A stretch of DNA of 64,000 bases from Altererythrobacter sp. BO-6. Its GTDB lineage: Bacteria; Pseudomonadota; Alphaproteobacteria; Sphingomonadales; Sphingomonadaceae. How positions within the stretch are numbered: position 1 is the first letter of the stretch; every line of letters begins with the position of its first letter. Shown here in pieces: positions 35,523-44,437 of the stretch. The DNA lies in NCBI RefSeq assembly GCF_011047315.1, contig NZ_CP049259.1:1922001-1986000 (forward strand), read 5' to 3'. The translations under genes were made by a program, and so were the position numbers. The notes beneath the pieces are model-generated. The model was not told the origin of the DNA. It saw only the letters and a program-made list of their open reading frames with translations, and ran no database searches.

Positions 35523-36377
35523 TTAACCGACCGCCATATTGTCTATCAGCCGCGTCCCGCCGATCCGGGCGGCCACCAAAAGTCGTGATGGCTTACCTTC
35601 CAGCCTGGCCAGCTGTGTCAAGGATTGCGCGTCGGCCAGTGCCGCGTAGTCGATCGAAGCAAAGCCGGCTTCGAGCAGCTCCGCTTCAAGCGCCGCGAGC
35701 GCAGTCGCAACGTCACAACCGCCTTCGATCTGCGCAATTGCGGATTGCATCGCGCGCGGCAGCGCAGCGGCAGCGGCGCGGTTCGCAGGCGAAAGGTAGC
35801 GGTTGCGGCTCGACATCGCCAGCCCGTCAGCTTCGCGCACGGTCGGTACGCCAACGATATCGCGCACATGCGGGCGGGTCAGATCAAGATCGCGCGCCAT
35901 GGCGCGGATCACCGCCAATTGCTGGAAATCCTTCTCACCGAAAAAGGCCTTGTCGGGCATGACCTGGTTGAACAGCTTGCACACGACCGTGGCGACACCA
36001 TCGAAATGGCCAGGCCGTGCCGCGCCGCAGAAGCCTTCGCTTACGCCGCTGACGGTGATCGAAGTGGCGAAGCCGGCCGGATACATCGCCTCTACTGTGG
36101 GTGCCCACAGCAGCGCGACGCCTTCCGCCTCTAGCATGGCCGAGTCTTCGGCCAGCTGGCGCGGGTAGGCGTCGAGATCCTCATTCGGCCCGAATTGGGT
36201 GGGATTGATGAAGATCGACGCGACCACATGGTCACATTGCGCCCGCGCCTCTCGGACCAAGGTCAAATGCCCTTCGTGGAGCGCGCCCATGGTCGGCACC
36301 AGCCCCACTGTGCCACCCGCCGAACGCAGGTCGGCCAAGGCATTTCTCAACATGTCGAGCGTCGTGGCGGTTTGCAC
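35523..36377 (-). CDS. panC: Pantoate--beta-alanine ligase
   Basis: The 284-residue enzyme condenses pantoate and beta-alanine with ATP to pantothenate in coenzyme A synthesis. It shows VPTMGALHEGHLTLVREA (HxGH nucleotidyltransferase motif), INPTQFGPNEDLDAYPR, the GHFDGVATVVCKLFNQVMPD substrate site (quoted in part: GHFDGVATVVCKLFNQV) and KDFQQLAVIR, with MSSRNRYLS as the KMSKS-like loop. The start is a GTG at 36377 behind GGAGGGG. It is divergent from mipZ, with 85 nt between. Confidence 0.95.
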   Translation of the reverse strand: MQTATTLDMLRNALADLRSAGGTVGLVPTMGALHEGHLTLVREARAQCDHVVASIFINPTQFGPNEDLDAYPRQLAEDSAMLEAEGVALLWAPTVEAMYPAGFATSITVSGVSEGFCGAARPGHFDGVATVVCKLFNQVMPDKAFFGEKDFQQLAVIRAMARDLDLTRPHVRDIVGVPTVREADGLAMSSRNRYLSPANRAAAAALPRAMQSAIAQIEGGCDVATALAALEAELLEAGFASIDYAALADAQSLTQLARLEGKPSRLLVAARIGGTRLIDNMAVG

Positions 36378-36463
36378 CTCGGCAACCCCTCCGATATTGA
36401 AATCACAAGTCTCCTAGCGCCCATTGCGCGCGCGATACAAGCGAATCGAAAGGCAAGTCGTCC

Positions 36464-37273
36464 ATGTCCGCCAGCCATCCGCACCGGATTGTCTTCGCCA
36501 ATGAAAAAGGCGGCACCGGCAAGTCCACCACCGCGGTGCATATTGCGATTGCGCTTGCCTATCGCGGTGCACGCGTGGCGGCGATCGACCTCGACCCGCG
36601 CCAACGCACCATGGCGCGCTACCTTGAAAATCGTGCTGACACGGCGGCTCGCCGCCAGATTGCGCTGCCGACGGCGGAGTTCCGTGTCTATGAAGGCGAT
36701 GTCGAAGGGCTTGAGGCCTTGGTGGCTGAAATCGGCACTGGGGCCGACTATATCGTGTTTGACACGCCCGGGCGTGACGATCCCCTGGCCCGCCATGCCG
36801 CGACCGAGGCCGACACGCTGGTCACGCCGATGAATGACAGCTTCGTCGATTTCGACCTGATCGGCCAGGTTGAAGGCGAAACCTTCAAGGTCAAGCGGCT
36901 GAGTTTTTATGCCGAACTGATCTGGGAAGCCCGGCTCAAGCGCAGCCGCGCGACGATCGAACAGCAGCGCCGCCAGATGGACTGGGTGGTGGTGCGCAAC
37001 CGCACCGGCCATGTCGAAGCGCGCAACATGTTGCGTATCGAACAGGCGCTGACCGAGCTTTCCAAGCGGGTCGGCTTTCGCGTGGCGCAGGGCCTTAGCG
37101 AACGCGTGATCTATCGCGAATTGTTCCCGTCCGGCCTGACGCTGCTCGACAAGGGCCACCTGGGCGAGCTGGGCACCAGCCATCTGGTGGCGCGGCAGGA
37201 GCTGCGCGAACTGGTCAGGTCGCTCGCCTTGCCCGAATTCATCCCGCCGCAGCCGCGGCTCGAACTGGCCTGA
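36464..37273 (+). CDS. mipZ: Division-plane positioning ATPase MipZ (ParA/MinD family)
   Basis: The 269-residue protein has the deviant Walker A motif KGGTGKST (residues 15-22), AAIDLDPRQRTMARYLENR and VFDTPGRDDPLARHAATEAD, with the FDTPG switch. The RNRTGHVEARNM and LSERVIYRELFPSGLTLLDK segments are typical MipZ features. In Caulobacter MipZ forms an ATP-dependent gradient from ParB at the poles and inhibits FtsZ away from midcell. The family is specific to alphaproteobacteria, which supports the taxonomic placement. A small J-domain gene follows after 4 nt. Confidence 0.94.
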   Translation: MSASHPHRIVFANEKGGTGKSTTAVHIAIALAYRGARVAAIDLDPRQRTMARYLENRADTAARRQIALPTAEFRVYEGDVEGLEALVAEIGTGADYIVFDTPGRDDPLARHAATEADTLVTPMNDSFVDFDLIGQVEGETFKVKRLSFYAELIWEARLKRSRATIEQQRRQMDWVVVRNRTGHVEARNMLRIEQALTELSKRVGFRVAQGLSERVIYRELFPSGLTLLDKGHLGELGTSHLVARQELRELVRSLALPEFIPPQPRLELA

Positions 37274-37277
37274 CGCG

Positions 37278-37580
37278 ATGCTGTTGCGCCTGCTCCTGCT
37301 GGTCGGGCTGGCATGTCTTGCGTGCAAGATGGTGTTCGGGCGCTGGCCCTGGGAATATCTGCGCGGGAGCTCTACCCGCGAACGCGCGCTGGAACGTGCG
37401 CGCCAGCTGTTGGGGGTGAGCGCCGGCGCCACCCGCCAGCAGATCGTCGAGGCGCACAAGCGGCTGGTTGCGATCGTCCATCCCGATCGCGGCGGCACCA
37501 ACGAGCAGGTGCATGAAGCGAATGCGGCGCGTGATCTGCTGCTGGCCGCGCTACCACCGGAAATTCCGCCACAACAGTGA
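37278..37580 (+). CDS. Small membrane-anchored J-domain protein
   Basis: The 100-residue protein has an N-terminal hydrophobic segment (2-20), then a J-domain: RARQLLGVSAGATRQQIVEAHKRLV, quoted as LLGVSAGATRQQIVEAHKR, and IVHPDRGGTNEQVHEANAARDLLL with the HPD tripeptide that stimulates DnaK ATPase. There is no G/F region, zinc domain or client-binding domain, so it is a type III/IV DnaJ-like protein. Its start is 4 nt after the mipZ stop, suggesting co-translation. The partner client is unknown. Confidence 0.88.
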   Translation: MLLRLLLLVGLACLACKMVFGRWPWEYLRGSSTRERALERARQLLGVSAGATRQQIVEAHKRLVAIVHPDRGGTNEQVHEANAARDLLLAALPPEIPPQQ

Positions 37581-37642
37581 CATAAAGTCGCGCCATCGGC
37601 TAAGGGATCCTGCCATACGCCACACCATTCAGGTCCCTTCAC

Positions 37643-39046
37643 ATGAGTCATCAGTTCCATTCCACCGTCCTGCGCGAATATGACATTCGCGGGATTATCG
37701 GCGAAACGCTCGGGCCGGATGATGCGCGGGCAATCGGGCGCAGCTTTGCGACGCTGCTGCGCGAAGCTGGCGGGCGCAAGGTGGCTGTCGGTTATGACGG
37801 CCGGATCAGTTCGCCCATGCTCGAACACGCGCTGGTCGAAGGTCTTACCGCCAGCGGCTGCGATGTTGTGCGGATCGGCATGGGGCCGACCCCGATGCTC
37901 TATTACGCAGAAGCCTCAGCTGAAGACGTGGATGGCGGCATTCAGATAACCGGCAGCCATAATCCCGCCAATTACAACGGCTTCAAGATGGTATTCCAGG
38001 GGCGCCCGTTCTTCGGTGCGGACATCCAGCGGCTCGGTGAAATCGCGCAGCGCGGGGCATGGGCGCACGGTGCCGGAATTGTCGAGCGCGCCGATATCCT
38101 TGACCAGTATGTCGAGCGCCTGCTGCAGGGACTGGCAGGGATCGACACCGGCGCTCTCGCGGACCTCAAGGTTGGCTGGGACGCAGGCAATGGCGCCGCC
38201 GGGCCTGCGCTGGAGAAGCTCGCGGCGCGCCTGCCCGGCGAGCATCATTTGCTTTTCACACAAGTCGACGGCAATTTTCCCAATCATCATCCTGATCCCA
38301 CGGTCGAAGCCAATCTGGCGGACCTGAAGGCGCTCGTCGCGGAGAAGAAGCTCGATTTCGGAGTGGCTTTCGACGGCGATGGTGACCGGATCGGCGCGAT
38401 TGACGGCGAAGGCCGCGTGGTGTGGGGCGACCAGCTGCTGATGATCTATGCCGAGGATCTGCTCAAATCGCGTCCCGGCGCGACGATTATCGCCGATGTG
38501 AAGGCCAGCCGTGCGCTGTTCGACCATGTTGCGGCGCAGGGCGGAAAGCCGCTGATGTGGAAGACCGGGCACTCGCTGATCAAGTCCAAAATGAAGGAAG
38601 TTTCCTCGCCGCTGGCAGGCGAAATGAGCGGGCATGTGTTCTTTGCTGACAGCTATTACGGCTTCGACGATGCGCTCTTTGCCGGTGTGCGGCTGATCGC
38701 CGCCAGCGCAAGACTGGGCAAATCGGTCACAGAGCTGCGCGGCGAAATGCCCGCGATGCTCAACACGCCAGAGCTGCGCTTCCAGGTCGATGAGAGCCGC
38801 AAGTTTGCCGCGATCGAAGAGATTGCCGGGCGGATCGCGGCGAGCGATGCCGTGGCCGACACCACCGACGGGGTGCGCGTTACCACCGCTGACGGTTGGT
38901 GGCTGCTGCGCGCTTCGAACACGCAGGATGTGCTGGTGGCGCGCGCGGAAAGCGATACGCCTGAGGGGCTGGAGCGCTTGCTCGCCCAGATCGACGAGCA
39001 GCTCTTGCTGTCCGGCCTCGAACGCGGCGAAAGCGTGGGCCATTAG
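37643..39046 (+). CDS. Phosphomannomutase/phosphoglucomutase
   Basis: The 467-residue alpha-D-phosphohexomutase has four family loops: the phosphoserine loop [14 protein letters not shown], the metal-binding loop FDGDGDRIG, the sugar-ring loop GEMSGHVFF and the phosphate-binding end loop [14 protein letters not shown]. It interconverts hexose 1- and 6-phosphates; with the GEMSGH loop, both mannose and glucose forms are likely substrates, as in AlgC-type enzymes that feed exopolysaccharide and LPS synthesis. There is no obvious ribosome site; the ATG at 37643 gives the typical REYDIRG N-terminus. Confidence 0.95.
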   Translation: MSHQFHSTVLREYDIRGIIGETLGPDDARAIGRSFATLLREAGGRKVAVGYDGRISSPMLEHALVEGLTASGCDVVRIGMGPTPMLYYAEASAEDVDGGIQITGSHNPANYNGFKMVFQGRPFFGADIQRLGEIAQRGAWAHGAGIVERADILDQYVERLLQGLAGIDTGALADLKVGWDAGNGAAGPALEKLAARLPGEHHLLFTQVDGNFPNHHPDPTVEANLADLKALVAEKKLDFGVAFDGDGDRIGAIDGEGRVVWGDQLLMIYAEDLLKSRPGATIIADVKASRALFDHVAAQGGKPLMWKTGHSLIKSKMKEVSSPLAGEMSGHVFFADSYYGFDDALFAGVRLIAASARLGKSVTELRGEMPAMLNTPELRFQVDESRKFAAIEEIAGRIAASDAVADTTDGVRVTTADGWWLLRASNTQDVLVARAESDTPEGLERLLAQIDEQLLLSGLERGESVGH

Positions 39047-39070
39047 GCGTCATTTGGGAGGGTCGAAGAT

Positions 39071-39895
39071 ATGAAGATGATGAAGAGTGCGCTGCTTGCG
39101 CTTGCCCCGGCCGCATTGGCGCTACCCGTTCCGGCGGCCGCGCAGTCAGATGCGAATGCGCTGGCGCGGATGTTCCAGGCGGAACCGCTAACCGCCGAAC
39201 AGGAGGCACGTTTGCCGCTGGCGACTTCGGTGATCGAAAAGATGATCCCGCCCGGCACCCTGGGTGAAACGATGGGTGGGATGTTCGAGCGGATCATGAA
39301 TCCTATCATGGAAGCGGTCGCGTCCGATCCCGGTTCGGATGTCGCGCGCCAGCTTGGCGTCGGGCGCGGCGATCTCGATGTCTCGGACGCGGACCTGGCG
39401 GTGCTGGCGACAATCCTTGATCCGGCGGGGGAAGAACGGCGCAAGCGCGAAGCCGCACTGCTGCCGCAGATCATGCAGACCATGATGGAAGTGCTTGAGC
39501 CAACCATGCGCAAGGCGATGATACAGGCCTATGCAGTCCATTTCGACGAAGCTGAACTGGTCGATATCGATGCCTTCTTTTCGACGCCGTCCGGACTCGC
39601 CTTTGCGCGCAAGAGCTTCACCATGTCGAGCGATCCGCGCATCCTTGGCGCAAGCCTCGAAGCCATGCCGCAGATGATGGCTTCGTTCGGCGAAATCGAG
39701 CGAAAGATGAAGGCGGCGACTGCTGACCTGCCTGCGCCGCGCAGCTACGGCGATCTCAGCATGGCTGAGCGTAAGCGGATTGAAACGATAACCGGCTTTG
39801 ACCAGCAACAGATCGCAGAAGCCATGGCCGAAGCCGCCTTTCGGCGAGTCCTCATGTCCGAAACGGGCCCCGACGACACGCCGCTTGACGAGTGA
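39071..39895 (+). CDS. Secreted DUF2059-domain protein
   Basis: The 274-residue protein has a signal peptide (about 1-25, ending AAAQ) and a C-terminal part that matches DUF2059: YAVHFDEAELVDIDAFFSTPSGLAFA, quoted as HFDEAELVDIDAFFSTPSGL, with ARKSFTMSS after it. The middle has several helices rich in methionine. DUF2059 proteins are periplasmic with no assigned reaction. A strong GGGAGGG precedes the ATG. It lies 24 nt after the phosphohexomutase and may be co-transcribed. Confidence 0.85.
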   Translation: MKMMKSALLALAPAALALPVPAAAQSDANALARMFQAEPLTAEQEARLPLATSVIEKMIPPGTLGETMGGMFERIMNPIMEAVASDPGSDVARQLGVGRGDLDVSDADLAVLATILDPAGEERRKREAALLPQIMQTMMEVLEPTMRKAMIQAYAVHFDEAELVDIDAFFSTPSGLAFARKSFTMSSDPRILGASLEAMPQMMASFGEIERKMKAATADLPAPRSYGDLSMAERKRIETITGFDQQQIAEAMAEAAFRRVLMSETGPDDTPLDE

Positions 39896-39942
39896 GCGCG
39901 GCACACTGTTGCGATTGACGCAGGTGCCTTGAGGTTTCACTC

Positions 39943-42423
39943 GTGGCGACAGTCATGAGCAGCGAGCCCGCCAAGTCGACTGCGGATGTGCCGCCTGAGA
40001 TCACCGCCTGGTTCGCCGGGCGGGGATGGCGTGTCCGGCGGCACCAGGCGGAGATGCTCGCGGCGTCAGGCGCGGGGAAGCACGCACTGCTGGTGGCCGA
40101 TACCGGCGCGGGCAAGACGCTGGCAGGCTTCCTTCCGACGCTGGCAGACTTCTGCCCCTCGCGACTGGATGGGGCAAGGCCACCTGAGGGCCTGCACACA
40201 CTTTATGTCTCGCCGCTGAAGGCGTTGGCACATGACGTGCAGCGCAATCTTCTCACTCCGATCGAGGAAATCGGCCTGCCGATCCGGGTTGAGACGCGCA
40301 GCGGCGATACGCCGGCGGATCGCAAGAAACGCCAGCGGGTGAAGCCACCGCATGTGCTGCTGACCACTCCGGAGAGCCTGTCGCTGCTGCTGAGCTATCC
40401 TGACAGTTTCGAGATGTTCCGCGGGCTGAAACGCGTCGTCATCGATGAAGTCCATGCCTTTGCCACCGGCAAACGCGGTGACTTGCTCGCACTGTCGCTC
40501 AGCCGGTTGCAAGCGATTGCGCCGGATCTGCAGCGGGTGGCGCTGTCAGCCACGGTAGCCGATCCGGAGGGCTTTCGGGGGTGGCTGGCACCGTGGGGGG
40601 ATATCGACACGGTTGCCTTGGTCGAGGGCGAGAAAGGTGCCGCACCCGAGGTCGAGATCCTGCTGCCTTTCGAGGAACGTGTGCCCTGGGGAGGGCATGC
40701 GGGGCGCTGGGCCATTCCGCAGCTGTACGAGACGATCCGGAAAAACCGCACCACGTTGGTGTTCACCAACACGCGGTTCCTCGCGGAGTTCATTTTCCAG
40801 CTGCTGTGGGATGTGAACGAGGAAAACCTGCCGATCGGCATCCATCATGGCAGCCTCTCGACCGAAGCACGGCGCAAGGTCGAAGGGGCGATGGCGCGGG
40901 GCGACTTGCGTGCGCTGGTGTGCACCGCCAGCCTGGATCTGGGGATCGACTGGGGCGATATCGATTGCGTGGTGCAGATGGGCGCGCCCAAGGGTTCTTC
41001 GCGACTGTTGCAGCGGATTGGCCGCGCCAATCACCGGCTCGATATGCCCAGTCGCGCCATCCTGGTGCCGGGCAATCGTTTCGAATTCCTCGAAGCGACC
41101 GCGGCCAAGGACGCGGTGGATGAAGGCCAGCGCGATGGTGAGGATTTCCGCCCAGGCGGGCTCGACGTGCTGGCACAGCATGTGATGGCTTGCGCCTGTG
41201 CGGGCCCGTTCCAGGAGGATGAGCTGCTCGCCGAAGTGCGCTCGACGCTGGCCTATAGCTGGGTCACGCCGGAAGATTGGCAGCGCGTGCTCGGCTTTGT
41301 CGAGAATGGCGGCTACGCCTTGCGCGCCTATGACAAGTTCAAGCGGATCGTGCGCGACCGTGAAGGCGTGTGGCGACTTACTCATCCCGAACACGCCCAG
41401 CGGCACCGAATGAACGCCGGGATCATTATCGACAGCGAGATGCTGACGGTGCGGTTCCGCAACGGCCGCAGCCTCGGCAAGGTCGAGGAAAGTTTTGCCG
41501 CCACGCTTTCACCCGGCGACACTTTCTTCTTCGCCGGAATGAGCCTGGAGGTCGAGCAGGTGAAGGACATGGACGTGGTCGTCCGCGCCGCGAAGAAGAG
41601 CGCAACGATCCCGAGCTATGGTGGCGCGCGCATGCCGCTGACCACGCATCTTTCGGCACGGGTACGCGAGATGCTGGTCGATCGCGTGGGCTGGGCGCGC
41701 TTCCCCGATGATGTGCGCGAATGGCTGGAAGTGCAGGACTGGCGCAGCCAGATGCCCGGGCCGGGCATGTTGCTGGTCGAAAGCTTCCCGCATCAACGCA
41801 AGCATTACAGCGTGTATTATACCTTCGAAGGCTGGAATGCGAACCAGAGCCTGGGCATGCTGATCACACGGCGGATGGAAGACCGCGGGCTGCAGCCGGG
41901 CGGTTTCGTCGCCAATGACTATTCGCTCGCCGTGTGGGGGTTGAAACCGGTGACCGATCCCGCACCCCTGCTCTCGCCGGATATCCTGGAGCACGAATTC
42001 GTCGAGTGGGTGCAGGAAAGCTATCTGCTCAAACGCGCCTTTCGCGAGGTCGCGGTGATCGGCGGGTTGGTCGAGCGGCAGCATCCGGGCAAACGCAAGA
42101 CCGGCAAGCAGGTCACCTTCTCGACCGATCTGATCTATGATGTGCTGCGCAAATACGAGCCTGACCATGTGCTGCTCGAAGCGGCCTGGGCCGATGCGCG
42201 CGCGCGCATGACCGATGTCGGGCGATTGGCCGACCTGCTTGAACGGTCCGCGCGCGAGCTCGTCCATGTCGAGCTGGAGCGGGTCAGCCCGCTGGCTGTG
42301 CCCGTGATGACGATGATCGGGCGCGAGGCAGTGCCGCAAGGCGCGATCGATGAGGAATTGCTGCTGGAGGCGGAGACGCTGGCTGGCGAAGCAATGCGGG
42401 TGGACCCCAACGGAGACGAATAG
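39943..42423 (+). CDS. Lhr-type DEXH-box helicase (ligase-associated helicase family)
   Basis: The 826-residue protein has superfamily 2 motifs: Walker A ADTGAGKTLAGFLP, LLTTPESLSLLL, the Walker B box IDEVHAF, LSATVAD, TLVFTNTRFLAEF, GIHHGSLSTEARRKVEGAM and LDLGIDWGDIDCVVQMG with RIGRANH. A winged-helix/Lhr core and a C-terminal Lhr-like domain follow. The family is usually encoded beside an ATP-dependent DNA ligase and an MBL-fold exonuclease in a DNA-damage operon; neither is next to it here. The start is GTG 39943 after GAGG; an ATG four codons on is possible. It would unwind 3'-tailed DNA or RNA:DNA. Confidence 0.9.
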   Translation: MATVMSSEPAKSTADVPPEITAWFAGRGWRVRRHQAEMLAASGAGKHALLVADTGAGKTLAGFLPTLADFCPSRLDGARPPEGLHTLYVSPLKALAHDVQRNLLTPIEEIGLPIRVETRSGDTPADRKKRQRVKPPHVLLTTPESLSLLLSYPDSFEMFRGLKRVVIDEVHAFATGKRGDLLALSLSRLQAIAPDLQRVALSATVADPEGFRGWLAPWGDIDTVALVEGEKGAAPEVEILLPFEERVPWGGHAGRWAIPQLYETIRKNRTTLVFTNTRFLAEFIFQLLWDVNEENLPIGIHHGSLSTEARRKVEGAMARGDLRALVCTASLDLGIDWGDIDCVVQMGAPKGSSRLLQRIGRANHRLDMPSRAILVPGNRFEFLEATAAKDAVDEGQRDGEDFRPGGLDVLAQHVMACACAGPFQEDELLAEVRSTLAYSWVTPEDWQRVLGFVENGGYALRAYDKFKRIVRDREGVWRLTHPEHAQRHRMNAGIIIDSEMLTVRFRNGRSLGKVEESFAATLSPGDTFFFAGMSLEVEQVKDMDVVVRAAKKSATIPSYGGARMPLTTHLSARVREMLVDRVGWARFPDDVREWLEVQDWRSQMPGPGMLLVESFPHQRKHYSVYYTFEGWNANQSLGMLITRRMEDRGLQPGGFVANDYSLAVWGLKPVTDPAPLLSPDILEHEFVEWVQESYLLKRAFREVAVIGGLVERQHPGKRKTGKQVTFSTDLIYDVLRKYEPDHVLLEAAWADARARMTDVGRLADLLERSARELVHVELERVSPLAVPVMTMIGREAVPQGAIDEELLLEAETLAGEAMRVDPNGDE

Positions 42424-42450
42424 TCGGCGAATAGTCGGCGAATAGTGGGC
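42418..42450. repeat. Three 11-nt tandem repeats over the helicase stop codon
   Basis: GAATAGTCGGC occurs at 42418-42428 and 42429-42439, and GAATAGTGGGC at 42440-42450. The first copy contains the helicase stop codon (TAG 42421-42423). Slippage could change the gap to the terminator but not the protein end. Confidence 0.8.
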
Positions 42451-42454
42451 GAAG

Positions 42455-42479
42455 AAAAAGGGGCGGATCGCTCCGCCCC
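42455..42479 (-). terminator. Intrinsic terminator of the tonB-exbB-exbD operon
   Basis: GGGGCGGA (42460-42467) and TCCGCCCC (42472-42479) form a perfect 8-bp stem with a TCGC loop. On the minus strand it is followed by TTTTTC, so it ends transcripts of the minus-strand exbD gene, which stops at 42506. It may also stop the helicase mRNA from the other side, with weaker U content. Confidence 0.82.
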
Positions 42480-42505
42480 TCGATCTGTTTGTTTGTGACT
42501 TCAGC

Positions 42506-42964
42506 TTACTGCTGGCCGCCAGCCCCGGGGCCAACGGAGCCGAAAGTACGATACTTCTCGTTACCGACGAAGCCGAACTTGGTCACACCCGACGCCTTGA
42601 TGATCCGCAGTACATTGGCCGACAGTTCGTAGCTGGCGAGTGCTTCCGGTTCGAACTGCAGTTCCGGTTCTGGATCGATCGTCAGCGATTGCTGCAAGTT
42701 GGTTGCCAGCTCGCTCATCGTGATCGGCTGGGCATTCCACAGAATCTCGTTATTCTGCGTCAGCACCAGCTTGTTCTTGATCGGATCGATCGGTGGCGGG
42801 TTATCGTTCGGGGTCGGCTGCGGAAGGTCGATGTCGACCGAGTGCGTGGCGACCGGGATGGTGATGATGAACATGATCAGCAGAACGAGCAGGACGTCGA
42901 TCAACGGCGTCATGTTCATTTCCATCATCGGCGAGCCATCGTCTTTACCGCCTGACATTGCCAT
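42506..42964 (-). CDS. exbD: ExbD/TolR-type biopolymer transport protein (second copy)
   Basis: The 152-residue protein has a short cytoplasmic start, the ExbD motif MNMTPLIDVLLVLLIMFIIT with the proton-path aspartate in PLIDVLLVL, one membrane helix and a periplasmic domain (about 50-152). With ExbB it uses the proton gradient to energise TonB. It is last in the minus-strand series tonB, exbB, exbD, exbD. Its periplasmic part ends in SVGPGAGGQQ. Two ExbDs with unequal periplasmic domains beside one ExbB are typical of Sphingomonads and Xanthomonads. Confidence 0.93.
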   Translation of the reverse strand: MAMSGGKDDGSPMMEMNMTPLIDVLLVLLIMFIITIPVATHSVDIDLPQPTPNDNPPPIDPIKNKLVLTQNNEILWNAQPITMSELATNLQQSLTIDPEPELQFEPEALASYELSANVLRIIKASGVTKFGFVGNEKYRTFGSVGPGAGGQQ

Positions 42965-42996
42965 GGGTTAATACTCCTGTGTCTTTCTCAGGCGCT

Positions 42997-43527
42997 TCAG
43001 ATGCCCGGCTCGACCGGGTTCGAAATGAAGCCCACGGTGGGGTAGCCAGCCGACTGAACGTTATAGATCGCGCCAGCCACGCAGCGCCACGGTGCATTCA
43101 CGTCACCGCGAATGTGGACCTGCGGGATCTGGTCCGGGTCTTCCATCAGGGCTTCCGGCCCGCCTGCACGCTCAACGATCGCTTCGAGCCGGCGGAACGC
43201 CTGATCGTAGAGTTCTTCCGAGGTTACCGGGGTGATATTGTTGAAATAGACGCGGCACTCGCCGTTACGCGACGCCCCTTCGAAACCGGGTTCGCCAGCA
43301 CTGCGGCCAGCGGCATCGGTGGTGCTGACCGTCAGGAGCAGGTTTTCCACCTTATCCTTCGATTCCACCGATTCCATCACCGGAATTTCAAGCTTCTCGA
43401 TCGTCTGGATCGCCACCGGAACCGCGATGAGGAAGATGATCAGAAGCACCAGCATCACGTCCACAAGCGGCGTGGTGTTGATGTCCGACATCGGGGTCTC
43501 GCCCCCGCCTCCCATCGAAATCGCCAT
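42997..43527 (-). CDS. exbD: ExbD/TolR-type biopolymer transport protein (first copy)
   Basis: The 176-residue protein has the motif MSDINTTPLVDVMLVLLIIF with the conserved aspartate in PLVDVMLVL, one membrane helix and a larger periplasmic domain than the other copy. That domain contains two cysteines (ECRVYF and WRCVAGAIYNVQSAGYPTVGF, in part WRCVAGAIYNVQSAG) that might form a disulfide. It lies 32 nt upstream of the second exbD and 80 nt downstream of exbB. The two copies probably act together in one ExbB complex; a split of roles is inference. Confidence 0.93.
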   Translation of the reverse strand: MAISMGGGGETPMSDINTTPLVDVMLVLLIIFLIAVPVAIQTIEKLEIPVMESVESKDKVENLLLTVSTTDAAGRSAGEPGFEGASRNGECRVYFNNITPVTSEELYDQAFRRLEAIVERAGGPEALMEDPDQIPQVHIRGDVNAPWRCVAGAIYNVQSAGYPTVGFISNPVEPGI

Positions 43528-43607
43528 TGCTACATCCTATCCGTAATTTGTCGCCAAGGGTTGCTGATGAGGGGCGGGTTTGACGCCGCCCCTTGCATCA
43601 TCGGCGA

Positions 43608-44375
43608 TCAGGCCTTCGGAGCCGTCTGCACACCGCCAGCGGTGGTGGCAGGTTTGGCGGCAACCTTCGTCGCCGGCCGCACGGCGCCGCCGGAGCTGAG
43701 GTTCGCGAGGATGTCGGTCGAGAAAGCCGAGAGGCGCTCTGCGATGCGACGGTTGCGGCTCTGCAGCCAGTTGTAGGCGAACACCGCAGGCACAGCCACG
43801 AACAGACCGATCGCGGTCATGATCAGAGCTTCACCAACCGGGCCGGCGACCTTGTCGATGGAGGCCGAACCGGCGATGCCGATGTTGATCAGTGCGCGGT
43901 AGATCCCGATCACGGTGCCGAGCAGGCCGACGAACGGTGCGGTCGCGCCGACGGTGGCGAGGAACGGCAGGCCGCCAGCCAGCTTCGCATTGATCGCGTC
44001 CTGCGAACGCTGCAGCGAGCCGTGCATCCAGTCATGTGCTTCGAGCTTGTCAGTCATCTTGCCATGCTCGTCTTCGGCCTTGAGGGCGTCATCGATCACC
44101 TGGCGCCATGCGCTGTTCTTCTCAAGTTTGGCAGCGCCTTCCTTGAGCGACGACGACTGCCAGAACTTGCCGATCACGTCGCGGTTGTACTGCTTGTTGA
44201 TCTTGTTCTGCTCGAACAATTTGGTGATCAGGATGTAGAACGAGCCGGCGCTCATGATGATCATGATTGCGAGAATGAACCAGGCGACGGGGCCGCCCTG
44301 TTCCATGGCTTCCCAGAAGCCGAACTGGTTCGGTGCCACGTCGGCAGCTGCAGGAGCAAGAAGTTCGATAGTCAT
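43608..44375 (-). CDS. exbB: ExbB/TolQ/MotA-type proton channel
   Basis: The 255-residue inner-membrane protein has three helices: WFILAIMIIMSAGSFYILIT near 31-50, then PFLATVGATAPFVGLLGTVIGIYRAL (quoted: TVGATAPFVGLLGTVIGIYR) with the channel signature, and GEALIMTAIGLFVAVPAVFAYN, in part ALIMTAIGLFVAVPAVFAYN. A polar Thr in helix 3 lines the proton path. The Ala/Thr/Pro-rich C-terminus follows. It forms a pentamer around ExbD and powers TonB. It lies between tonB and the two exbD genes in one operon. Confidence 0.94.
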   Translation of the reverse strand: MTIELLAPAAADVAPNQFGFWEAMEQGGPVAWFILAIMIIMSAGSFYILITKLFEQNKINKQYNRDVIGKFWQSSSLKEGAAKLEKNSAWRQVIDDALKAEDEHGKMTDKLEAHDWMHGSLQRSQDAINAKLAGGLPFLATVGATAPFVGLLGTVIGIYRALINIGIAGSASIDKVAGPVGEALIMTAIGLFVAVPAVFAYNWLQSRNRRIAERLSAFSTDILANLSSGGAVRPATKVAAKPATTAGGVQTAPKA

Positions 44376-44437
44376 TGCGAGTAGTCCTCTTAAATGATGT
44401 CCCCAAAGGGCCTTGGGCGTAATGCCTGCCCGGCGGC

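Noticed and set aside
36347..37828. Minus-strand open frame of 493 codons opposite mipZ and the J-domain gene
   Set aside because: It covers several unrelated plus-strand genes and has no coding character; a shadow frame.
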